Assembly: GCA_016781115.1 (NCBI GenBank)
Contig: JADDQX010000179.1
Coordinates: 1 to 5,283 of the forward strand
Source: Actinomycetota bacterium
Lineage (GTDB): Bacteria > Actinomycetota > CADDZG01 > WHSQ01
Direction: 5' to 3'
Length of the DNA: 5,283 nucleotides
Shown: positions 1 through 5,283 of the stretch, in pieces
Position numbering within the stretch: position 1 is the first letter of the stretch
Layout: every line of letters begins with the position of its first letter
Made by a program: the position numbers and the translations under genes
Notes under the pieces: generated by a model
Database searches by the model: none
Seen by the model: the letters and a program-made list of their open reading frames with translations, nothing else
What the model was told of the DNA's origin: nothing

Positions 1-60
1 AGGGTCGAGCCCGGTGCGCAGCCGGAGGTAGACCTCGGCGAGCGCGTACCCGCGCCGGGC
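1..60 (+). other. open stretch upstream of pilB, possibly more of the pilB coding region
   Basis: Read in the pilB frame, these 20 codons contain no stop, and 17 of 20 end in G or C, as in the genes downstream. The residues are rich in Pro, Glu, Gly and Val, like the linker between the two MshEN domains of pilB. No ATG, GTG or TTG occurs in this frame before base 61, and no Shine-Dalgarno precedes base 61. The + frame starting at base 2 stops at 29-31 and the one starting at base 3 stops at 69-71, so the tail of a preceding gene in either of those frames is also possible. The stretch is too short to assign. Confidence 0.35.
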
Positions 61-2484
61 GTGGCGCGTGAAGAGCGGGCGGACCGTGGAGTGGGGAGCC
101 GAAACAGCAGGGGGGCGAGGAAGACGGGGGAGATCCTGATCGCGCAGGGCTCGCTTACGCAGGAGCACCTCGACCAGGCGCTCGAGCTCCAGAAGAACGA
201 CCCGAGGGACCTCGGGAAGATCCTGGTCTCCCTCGGGTTCGTCACCCCCGCCGACCTGGGCCGGGCCCTCGCCGAGCGCCTGAAGCTGGACTTCGTCGTG
301 GTAGCAGACCTCACGGAGGACGAGGTCGACCCGGCGGTCCTGGAGCTCGTTAGCGAGGAGCAACTGCGCAAGTACATGGCTCTACCGTTGAGGATCGAGG
401 GCGGGCGTCTTCTGGTCGCGATGAGCGATCCCAACGACATCTTCGCCCTGGAGGACCTCAGGATCATCGCGAAGCGCCCGATCAAGCCCCTCGTCGCGAC
501 CGAGGAGGACCTGAAGGGGGCCTTTGCCGTCCTCTTCGGCGACGAGGAGCTCTACGAAGGGGTCGATGCGGAACCCGAGGACGACGGCCACGCGCAGGAG
601 ACGCTGCCCCAGCTCGAAGCGCCCGTCCCCGACGCCCCTCTGGAAGACCCGCCGCACGAGGCCGCCGGCGGCTTAGTGGTCGACGGCGACGGCACGACGG
701 AGGCCCGGAGCGAGGATACGCCCTCGGCAGAGCCTGCCGGTAACGGCGGCGGAGCGCTGGAGCCCATCGAGGGGCCGCGCAGCAAGAGGGTCGCCCTTGG
801 CGGCGGCAGGCTCGGGGACATCCTGCTCTCCATGGGCAAGGTGACGGAGGAGCAGCTCGAGCATGCTCTTATAATGCAGAAGGACGACCCCCGCGAGTTG
901 GGCAAGATCCTGCTCTCCCTCGGCTACGTCGAGAAGAAAGACCTTGCCCGGGCCCTCGCCCGGAGGCTCCGGCTCGAGTTCGTAGAGATCAGCGAACGCG
1001 ACGTGGATCGGGCCGCGGCCTTCCTCGTAGAACAGAAGATGCTGCGCAGGCACCGGGTCATGCCGCTCAGGGTCGAAGGCAGTCGCCTCGTGGTGGCGAT
1101 GAGCGACCCGACCAACATCTACGCCCTCGAGGACCTGATGATGCTCTCGGGGTACCCGATCACGCCCGTCGTCGCTCTCGAAGAGGAGATCCAGCGCGTC
1201 CACAACAAAATCTTCGCGATGAGCGAGGAGATCTCCGAGTTCCTCGAGGAGGCCTCGCGGGAGACCATCCAGCAGGACCACGGGGACCTCGACCTCGGAA
1301 TAGAGGCTTCGCCGGACGAGGCCCCGATCATCCGCCTCGTGAGCTCCATCCTCCAGCAGGCCGTAGGCGACGGGGCATCGGACATCCACATCGAGCCCCA
1401 GGACCGCGAGCTCGCGGTTCGCATGAGGGTCGACGGCGTCTTGCGAGAGGCCATGACCGTGCCGCCGAAGCTCCAGAGCGGCGTAACCGCCCGCCTCAAG
1501 ATCCTCGCGAACCTGAACATCGCGGAGAAGCGCATTCCCCAGGATGGGCGGTTTAGCGTAAAGCTCGGCGGGCAGAAGATCGACCTGCGCGTCGCCTCGC
1601 TTCCGACCGTCTACGGGGAGAAGATCGTGCTGAGGCTGCTCGATACCTCGAACGCCGCCGTCGATCTGACGAAGCTCGGCTTCCCGACCGAGATCTACGA
1701 GAAGTACGAGGAGATTTTCGGGCGACCGTACGGTGCCATACTGGTGACGGGGCCGACGGGCTCCGGTAAGTCCACCACGCTCTACGCGACGCTGAACGAG
1801 CTCAACACCCCCGATAGGAACATCATCACGGTCGAGGACCCGGTCGAGTACCGGATGAGCGGGATCAATCAGGTGCAAACCAACCCCAAGGCCGGTCTCA
1901 CGTTCGCGAGCGCCCTGAAGAGCATCCTGCGCGCCGACCCCGACGTCATCATGATAGGCGAGATCCGGGACTTCGAGACCGCCAAGATCGCGGTCGAGTC
2001 GGCGCTGACGGGCCACCTCGTCCTGGCGACCCTCCATACCAACGACGCGCCCGGGGCGGTGAGCCGATTGAACGACATGGGCGTGGAGCCGTTCCTCACC
2101 TCTTCGGCGGTCGACTGCGTGATCGCCCAGCGCCTCGCCAGGCGGCTCTGCGAGAACTGCAAGGAGCCGGTCGAGCTCGAGCGGGAGATCCTGGAAGGGA
2201 TAAGGTTCCCCTTCAACCACGTCCCCGAGGCCGCCTTCCTCGACTTCCACAAGGCCGTCGGCTGCGACAGGTGCGGCGACTCGGGTTACCGGGGACGCGT
2301 CGGTCTCTACGAGCTTCTCGTCGTCAGCGACAACATAAAGGACATGATCCTGCGCGGCGAATCCACGCTCGAGATCGGACGCGTCGCCGAGGAGGAGGGG
2401 ATGGTCCGCCTCAGGGACGACGGCCTACTGAAGGCCGCGGCGGGCGTTACCACCATCGAGGAGATCCTGCGGATCGTGGTCTAG
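61..2484 (+). CDS. pilB: Type IV pilus extension ATPase PilB with tandem MshEN domains
   Basis: This is the cytoplasmic hexameric GspE/PilB-family ATPase that drives pilus extension by acting on the PilC platform. In order, the 807 residues show: MshEN domain 1 (about 20-160), an acidic Pro/Gly-rich linker (about 161-245), MshEN domain 2 (about 247-386), and the ATPase core (about 420-807). Core motifs are Walker A GPTGSGKST at 564-572 (Lys570), the Asp box VEDPVEY at 591-597, Walker B IMIGE ending at Glu634, the His box TGHLVLATLHT at 650-660, and a metal-type cysteine set C697-x2-C700 and C735-x2-C738. This set is typical of PilB/GspE and absent from PilT. MshEN domains bind cyclic-di-GMP in characterised relatives. 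Single-domain PilB proteins are usually near 560-580 residues, and the extra length here is the second domain plus linker. The start is uncertain: GTG at 61 has no Shine-Dalgarno, another in-frame GTG lies at 91, and the frame is open to base 1. The product call is very secure; the 5' end is not. Confidence 0.96.
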   Translation: MAREERADRGVGSRNSRGARKTGEILIAQGSLTQEHLDQALELQKNDPRDLGKILVSLGFVTPADLGRALAERLKLDFVVVADLTEDEVDPAVLELVSEEQLRKYMALPLRIEGGRLLVAMSDPNDIFALEDLRIIAKRPIKPLVATEEDLKGAFAVLFGDEELYEGVDAEPEDDGHAQETLPQLEAPVPDAPLEDPPHEAAGGLVVDGDGTTEARSEDTPSAEPAGNGGGALEPIEGPRSKRVALGGGRLGDILLSMGKVTEEQLEHALIMQKDDPRELGKILLSLGYVEKKDLARALARRLRLEFVEISERDVDRAAAFLVEQKMLRRHRVMPLRVEGSRLVVAMSDPTNIYALEDLMMLSGYPITPVVALEEEIQRVHNKIFAMSEEISEFLEEASRETIQQDHGDLDLGIEASPDEAPIIRLVSSILQQAVGDGASDIHIEPQDRELAVRMRVDGVLREAMTVPPKLQSGVTARLKILANLNIAEKRIPQDGRFSVKLGGQKIDLRVASLPTVYGEKIVLRLLDTSNAAVDLTKLGFPTEIYEKYEEIFGRPYGAILVTGPTGSGKSTTLYATLNELNTPDRNIITVEDPVEYRMSGINQVQTNPKAGLTFASALKSILRADPDVIMIGEIRDFETAKIAVESALTGHLVLATLHTNDAPGAVSRLNDMGVEPFLTSSAVDCVIAQRLARRLCENCKEPVELEREILEGIRFPFNHVPEAAFLDFHKAVGCDRCGDSGYRGRVGLYELLVVSDNIKDMILRGESTLEIGRVAEEEGMVRLRDDGLLKAAAGVTTIEEILRIVV

Positions 2485-2504
2485 CGCCGGGTGGTGTAGA
2501 AGCT

Positions 2505-2554
2505 AAAGTTTCCGTCTGGTTGTGTCGATAACCTCGTTGAGCGCAACGAACTTT
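2505..2554 (+). promoter_or_regulatory. structured pilB-pilT intergenic leader (nested inverted repeats)
   Basis: Three sets of perfect inverted repeats nest together in the 90-base gap. An outer pair AAAGTT (2505-2510) / AACTTT (2549-2554) encloses two adjacent hairpins: GGTT (2518-2521) / AACC (2530-2533), and TCGTTG (2534-2539) / CAACGA (2544-2549) with an AGCG loop. The second hairpin and the outer stem compete for base 2549. In RNA this could fold as a three-way junction ending just before the pilT Shine-Dalgarno. No T-run follows, so it does not look like an intrinsic terminator. It matches no riboswitch class I recognise. It may tune pilT translation, mark an RNA processing point, or be chance. 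Confidence 0.35.
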
Positions 2555-2560
2555 GACTGC

Positions 2561-2565
2561 GGAGG
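2561..2565 (+). promoter_or_regulatory. pilT ribosome binding site
   Basis: GGAGG lies nine bases before the ATG at 2575, which favours that codon over the adjacent in-frame ATG at 2578. A second GGAG at 2571-2574 touches the first ATG and is only three bases from the second, too close to be the main site. Confidence 0.75.
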
Positions 2566-2574
2566 GAAGCGGAG

Positions 2575-3720
2575 ATGATGCTAGAAAGCGGGCTCAACGA
2601 CTACCTGTTCGACACCATAAAGGCTGGGGCCAGCGACCTGCACATCACCGTGGGTCTGCCGCCGATGATCCGGGTCCACGGCAAGGTCCAGCCCCTCGAT
2701 TATCCGCCCCTCACCGGCCAGACCACGCGCGAGATGATCTACGACATCCTCGCCAACGATCAGCGCCAGCGCCTCGAGAGCGAGTGGGAGCTCGACTTCG
2801 CGTACACCCTGCCCCGGACCGCCCGCTTCCGCGTGAACGTCTACTTCCAGCGCGGATCGATGGGGGCGGCTTTTCGGACGATTCCGCACGAGATAAAGAA
2901 TTTCAGCGAGCTCGGGCTCCCCAGCGCCATCGAGCAGATGGCCGAAAAGCCGCGCGGTCTCGTTCTCGTGACGGGGCCGACGGGCTCCGGCAAGTCGACG
3001 ACCTTGGCCTCGATAATCGACAAGATAAACCGTGATCGGGCCGAGCACATCATGAGCGTCGAGGACCCGATCGAGTTTCTTCACACGCACAAGAAGTGCA
3101 TCGTGAACCAGCGCGAGGTCAACCAGGACACGAAGAGCTTCGCCCAGGCCCTCAAGCACGTGCTGCGCCAGGACCCGGACGTCATCCTCGTCGGCGAGAT
3201 GCGCGACCTCGAGACCATTGGCCTCGCCATAAGCGCCGCCGAGACCGGCCACCTCGTCTTCGGAACCCTCCACACCCAGGACGCCCCGCAGACCGTCGAC
3301 CGCATCATCGACGTCTTCCCGCCGAGCCAGCAGGGGCAGGTAAGGGCGCAGCTTGCGATCGCGTTGCAGGGTGTCGTGACGCAGACCCTGATCCCCAAGC
3401 GCGACGGCAAGGGGCGGGTCGTGGCCTGCGAGATCCTCGTGCCGACGCCGGGCGTCAGGAACCTGATCCGCGAGGGGAAGAACCACCAGATCTACTCGGC
3501 CATGCAGACGGGCGGGAAGTTCGGGATGCAGACGATGGACGCGGCGCTCGTGGAGCTCCTGCGCAAGGGCGCCATCTCCCGCGAGGAGGCCGAGAAGCGT
3601 TCCAGCAACCCCGACGAGCTGAGGCGGCTCATGGGTGACTCCGGCCAGATGCCAACCGCTCCCGCGGCGGCGAACGGGTCCGCCAAGTCCGGCTACGCGG
3701 CCTTCGGCGGGCGGCGGTAG
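2575..3720 (+). CDS. pilT: Type IV pilus retraction ATPase PilT
   Basis: PilT is the cytoplasmic hexameric ATPase that powers pilus depolymerisation and retraction, the force behind twitching and pilus-mediated DNA uptake. The 381-residue product is complete. It has a PAS-like N-terminal region with the ASDLHITVG-type opening near residues 14-25, Walker A GPTGSGKST at 134-142 (Lys140), the Asp box VEDPIEF at 162-168, Walker B ILVGE ending at Glu208, the His box TGHLVFGTLHT at 224-234, and the PilT signature VRNLIREGK (294-302) followed by QIYSAMQTG (305-313). The absence of the four-cysteine metal site and of any MshEN domain separates it from PilB. The last 30 or so residues form a Gly/Ala/Ser-rich tail that probably accounts for its being slightly longer than typical PilT (about 345-370). 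It follows pilB after 90 bases and precedes pilC by 33, consistent with one operon. PilU is an alternative name for close paralogues, but the intact signature favours PilT. Confidence 0.96.
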   Translation: MMLESGLNDYLFDTIKAGASDLHITVGLPPMIRVHGKVQPLDYPPLTGQTTREMIYDILANDQRQRLESEWELDFAYTLPRTARFRVNVYFQRGSMGAAFRTIPHEIKNFSELGLPSAIEQMAEKPRGLVLVTGPTGSGKSTTLASIIDKINRDRAEHIMSVEDPIEFLHTHKKCIVNQREVNQDTKSFAQALKHVLRQDPDVILVGEMRDLETIGLAISAAETGHLVFGTLHTQDAPQTVDRIIDVFPPSQQGQVRAQLAIALQGVVTQTLIPKRDGKGRVVACEILVPTPGVRNLIREGKNHQIYSAMQTGGKFGMQTMDAALVELLRKGAISREEAEKRSSNPDELRRLMGDSGQMPTAPAAANGSAKSGYAAFGGRR

Positions 3721-3739
3721 GTCCGAGGGTAGGGCGAAG

Positions 3740-3746
3740 AGGAAGG
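3740..3746 (+). promoter_or_regulatory. pilC ribosome binding site supporting a TTG start
   Basis: AGGAAGG sits seven bases before TTG at 3754. The TTG gives the N-terminus MAVFTYKAR, which matches the conserved start of PilC/GspF proteins, so the site and the homology agree on this rare start codon. No ATG or GTG in this frame could supply these residues. Confidence 0.75.
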
Positions 3747-3753
3747 TTATCCC

Positions 3754-4965
3754 TTGGCGGTATTCACTTACAAAGCCCGCAGCCGTGCCGGCGAGATCCT
3801 GGAAGACAAGATCGAGGGCAACGATACGATGAGCGTGGCGACGGCCCTAAGGCAGCAGGGCCTGCTCGTCATCGACATCAAGGAGCAGGGCGTCGGGCAG
3901 AAGGACATCCTCGGGCCCTTCAAGAAGGTCAAGCTCGCCGACCTCGTCGTCTTTACCCGCCAGTTTGCGACCATGATCAACGCCGGCCTCCCGATCGTGC
4001 GCTGTCTCTACGTCCTCTCCGAGCAGACGGACAACAAAAAGCTCAAGGACGTCCTCGAGGGCGTCCGAAAGGACGTCGAGGCGGGCCTCGCGCTCTCCGA
4101 AGCCCTGGACAAGCACCCGAAGATCTTCGGCAAGCTCTACACCGAGATGGTCCGCGCCGGCGAGATCGGGGGCATCCTCGACGAGGTGCTGCTTCGCATA
4201 GCGCAGCAGCTCGAGAACGACCAGGAGCTCCGGCGCAAGGTGAAGAGCGCCATGACCTACCCCATCGTGGTCCTCGTGCTCGCCATCCTCGCCGCCTCGT
4301 TTATGCTCATCTTCATCGTCCCTATCTTCGCCAAGATGTTCGAGGACCTCGGCGGCGACCTGCCGCTCCCGACCCAGATCGCGATGGGTCTCTCCAGCAT
4401 CCTCACCAGTATCTTCGGCGTCTTCATCTACGCAGGCTTGATCGCCGGCGTGGTCTTCTTCCTGCGCTGGCGCAAAACCGAGAACGGGCGCAAGGCCGTG
4501 GACCCTGTGATGCTGAAGATACCCGCCAAGATCGGGGACATCATCCACAAGGTCGCCCTCGCCCGTTTCGCCCGCACCCTGGGCACCCTCAGCGCGGCGG
4601 GCGTCCCGATCCTTCAGGCGCTGGAGATAACGGCTACCTCGTCGGGCAACTGGGTGATCGAGAAGGCGCTCCTCAAGAGCCGCCAGGCGATCCGTGAAGG
4701 CTTGCCGATCTACCAGCCCCTCGAGGAGGAGGCCGCCTTCCCCCCAATGGTGACGCGCATGATCGCGGTAGGCGAAGAGACGGGCGACATCGACGGGATG
4801 CTCACGAAGATCGCGGAGTTCTACGAGTCCGAGGTCGACGCGGCGGTCAAGGCGCTCACATCGATCATCGAGCCGCTGATGATCGTGGTCATCGGCGGCA
4901 TCGTCGGCGGCATCATCGTCGCGATGTACCTGCCGATGTTCAAGATCTTCGAACTCATCGAGTAG
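3754..4965 (+). CDS. pilC: Type IV pilus inner-membrane platform protein PilC (GspF family)
   Basis: PilC is the polytopic cytoplasmic-membrane protein at the base of the pilus, on which PilB and PilT act alternately. The 403-residue length is normal for the family. After the MAVFTYKAR opening, two T2SF/GspF repeats are visible. The first (about 67-190) contains FTRQFATMINAGLPI and the motif MVRAGEIGG (132-140). The second (about 269-395) contains LARFARTLGTLSAAGVPI and the matching MIAVGEETGD (336-345). Hydrophobic segments at about 171-192, 219-238 and 374-396 give three membrane spans, as expected. Translation starts at TTG with a good Shine-Dalgarno. The 33-base gap after pilT suggests co-transcription. 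No strong terminator with a T-run follows. Confidence 0.96.
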   Translation: MAVFTYKARSRAGEILEDKIEGNDTMSVATALRQQGLLVIDIKEQGVGQKDILGPFKKVKLADLVVFTRQFATMINAGLPIVRCLYVLSEQTDNKKLKDVLEGVRKDVEAGLALSEALDKHPKIFGKLYTEMVRAGEIGGILDEVLLRIAQQLENDQELRRKVKSAMTYPIVVLVLAILAASFMLIFIVPIFAKMFEDLGGDLPLPTQIAMGLSSILTSIFGVFIYAGLIAGVVFFLRWRKTENGRKAVDPVMLKIPAKIGDIIHKVALARFARTLGTLSAAGVPILQALEITATSSGNWVIEKALLKSRQAIREGLPIYQPLEEEAAFPPMVTRMIAVGEETGDIDGMLTKIAEFYESEVDAAVKALTSIIEPLMIVVIGGIVGGIIVAMYLPMFKIFELIE

Positions 4966-5112
4966 CGGAGTGTAGGGGGCCAGCACAACCCGGAGCATCT
5001 CACCCTAATCCGAACCCATTCCGGAGCGGTTCTCAGAAATCACTGTATCAGGCAGCGTTCGGTACTGCTAGGATACTTCTCGTAACGATGGTGACGTCTA
5101 CTAAGGGGGGGT
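4966..5112. other. spacer after pilC
   Basis: This 147-base spacer is visibly less GC-rich than the genes before it, and I see no supported coding region. It holds an imperfect direct repeat, CCGGAGC-A-TCTCA (4990-5002) and CCGGAGC-GGT-TCTCA (5021-5035), and a weak five-base stem GAACC (5012-5016) / GGTTC (5028-5032) that lacks a T-run. It also holds the promoter candidate listed separately. The pil operon probably ends here, but I cannot point to a clear terminator. Confidence 0.4.
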
Positions 5113-5142
5113 ATGACGGACACAGATTTTGTCGTTCGGTAC
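5056..5142 (+). repeat. ten-base direct repeat CGTTCGGTAC flanking the small ORF start
   Basis: CGTTCGGTAC occurs at 5056-5065, directly abutting the extended -10 candidate, and again at 5133-5142 inside the small ORF. The copies are 77 bases apart start to start. The second is extended by CG to include the palindrome CGGTACCG (5137-5144). Paired sites placed like this can be operators, but chance is also plausible. Confidence 0.35.
5066..5074 (+). promoter_or_regulatory. candidate extended -10 promoter for the downstream small ORF
   Basis: TGCTAGGAT fits the extended -10 form TGnTAnnnT. Initiation would fall near 5081, giving a leader of about 30 bases before the ATG at 5113. No good -35 hexamer lies at the usual distance: CTGTAT at 5043-5048 would leave a 20-base spacer. 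The call rests on the extended -10 and on its place in a non-coding gap. Confidence 0.35.
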
Positions 5143-5256
5143 CGGCCTGTCAAGAACGTGGAGGAGACGACCGTACCTCGCCGAGCGACGTTCTTCGAGG
5201 AGTTCCTACCCTCGCGCGAGCCGAAGCCCTACAAGGGCCAGCAGAACGCTAGATGA
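5113..5256 (+). CDS. small hypothetical protein, 47 residues
   Basis: I do not recognise this product. ATG at 5113 follows a run of seven G (5105-5111) that can serve as a Shine-Dalgarno. The reading frame begins MTDTDFVVRYRPVKNV and ends KPYKGQQNAR. The product is small, charged and soluble, with many Arg, Lys and Glu, no membrane segment and no signal peptide. About 36 of 47 codons end in G or C, lower than in the pil genes but consistent with coding. Its stop shares ATGA with the start of the next ORF, an arrangement typical of translationally coupled genes and the best argument that it is real. It could be the first gene of a small operon, such as a DNA-binding or antitoxin-like partner, but no sequence motif shows that. 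It probably has its own promoter rather than belonging to the pil operon. Confidence 0.5.
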   Translation: MTDTDFVVRYRPVKNVEETTVPRRATFFEEFLPSREPKPYKGQQNAR

Positions 5257-5283
5257 GTGTTGCGAGGATCTCAGGCCCACAGC
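5253..5283 (+). CDS. 5' end of a gene running off the window
   Basis: An ATG at 5253 overlaps the stop of the 47-residue ORF in the sequence ATGA, and the frame stays open to the window end, reading MSVARISGPQ. No Shine-Dalgarno stands out just upstream, so translation would rely on coupling to the small ORF. Ten residues are too few to assign a family. A pilin-type leader or an unrelated protein are both still possible. Confidence 0.4.
   Translation, partial: MSVARISGPQ

Noticed and set aside
1..180. Minus-strand reading frame with protein-like sequence ARRGYALAEVYLRLRTGLDP over bases 1-60
   Set aside because: The frame has no ATG, GTG or TTG between 1 and 120 and would have to start well inside the pilB MshEN coding region. 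Open antisense frames with high GC at third positions are common in GC-rich DNA, so I treat it as a shadow.
673..2250. Long minus-strand open frame of 525 codons opposite pilB, with similar ones opposite pilT and pilC
   Set aside because: They mirror the sense codons of strongly supported pil genes, have charged low-complexity translations without recognisable motifs, and are typical of antisense frames in high-GC DNA.
2485..2574. Cyclic-di-GMP riboswitch in the pilB-pilT gap
   Set aside because: The gap lacks the conserved core and tetraloop features of known cyclic-di-GMP riboswitches, and the inverted repeats are arranged differently.
1744..2990. An identical 23-base stretch shared by the Walker A regions of pilB (1744-1766) and pilT (2968-2990)
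   Set aside because: Both encode the same conserved VTGPTGSG residues under the same strong codon bias. Identity does not extend beyond the motif, so recombination or a mobile repeat is not needed to explain it.
2553..3035. Plus-strand 160-codon frame overlapping the pilT start
   Set aside because: It is an Arg/Pro/Ala-rich out-of-frame reading of pilT with no motif, and pilT itself has every family signature.
5012..5032. Possible intrinsic terminator after pilC
   Set aside because: The stem is only five bases with a poor interior and no T-run follows, so it is not convincing.

Overview
The window is GC-rich, and its long genes favour G or C at the third codon position. It carries the motor and platform genes of a type IV pilus, all on the + strand: pilB (extension ATPase), pilT (retraction ATPase) and pilC (inner-membrane platform). 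Composition, frequent AGG arginine codons and this gene order fit a high-GC actinobacterium, perhaps a Rubrobacter-like lineage. That placement is inference; no rRNA or other phylogenetic marker is present.

Layout: bases 1-60 are an open stretch in the same frame as pilB with no visible ribosome binding site, so the true pilB start may lie outside the window. pilB runs to 2484 and encodes two N-terminal MshEN-type (cyclic-di-GMP-binding family) domains in tandem, an acidic linker between them, and a complete secretion-ATPase core with a four-cysteine metal site. A 90-base gap holds a compact set of inverted repeats and a good Shine-Dalgarno, followed by pilT (2575-3720). After 33 bases comes pilC (3754-4965), which starts at TTG. 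The rest (4966-5283) is a less GC-rich spacer with an extended -10 promoter candidate, an unrecognised 47-residue ORF (5113-5256), and the first codons of another ORF that overlaps it by ATGA and runs off the window.

How the genes work together: PilB powers pilin addition at the PilC platform and PilT powers pilus disassembly and retraction. Together they give a dynamic pilus (twitching, adhesion or DNA uptake). The MshEN domains suggest that extension is tuned by cyclic-di-GMP. No prepilin, prepilin peptidase, PilM/N/O or secretin gene is visible. The most noteworthy points are the tandem, asymmetric MshEN domains and their possibly cut-off N-terminus, the structured pilB-pilT leader, and the small ORF pair after pilC. 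I did not find convincing evidence of a wholly new system.
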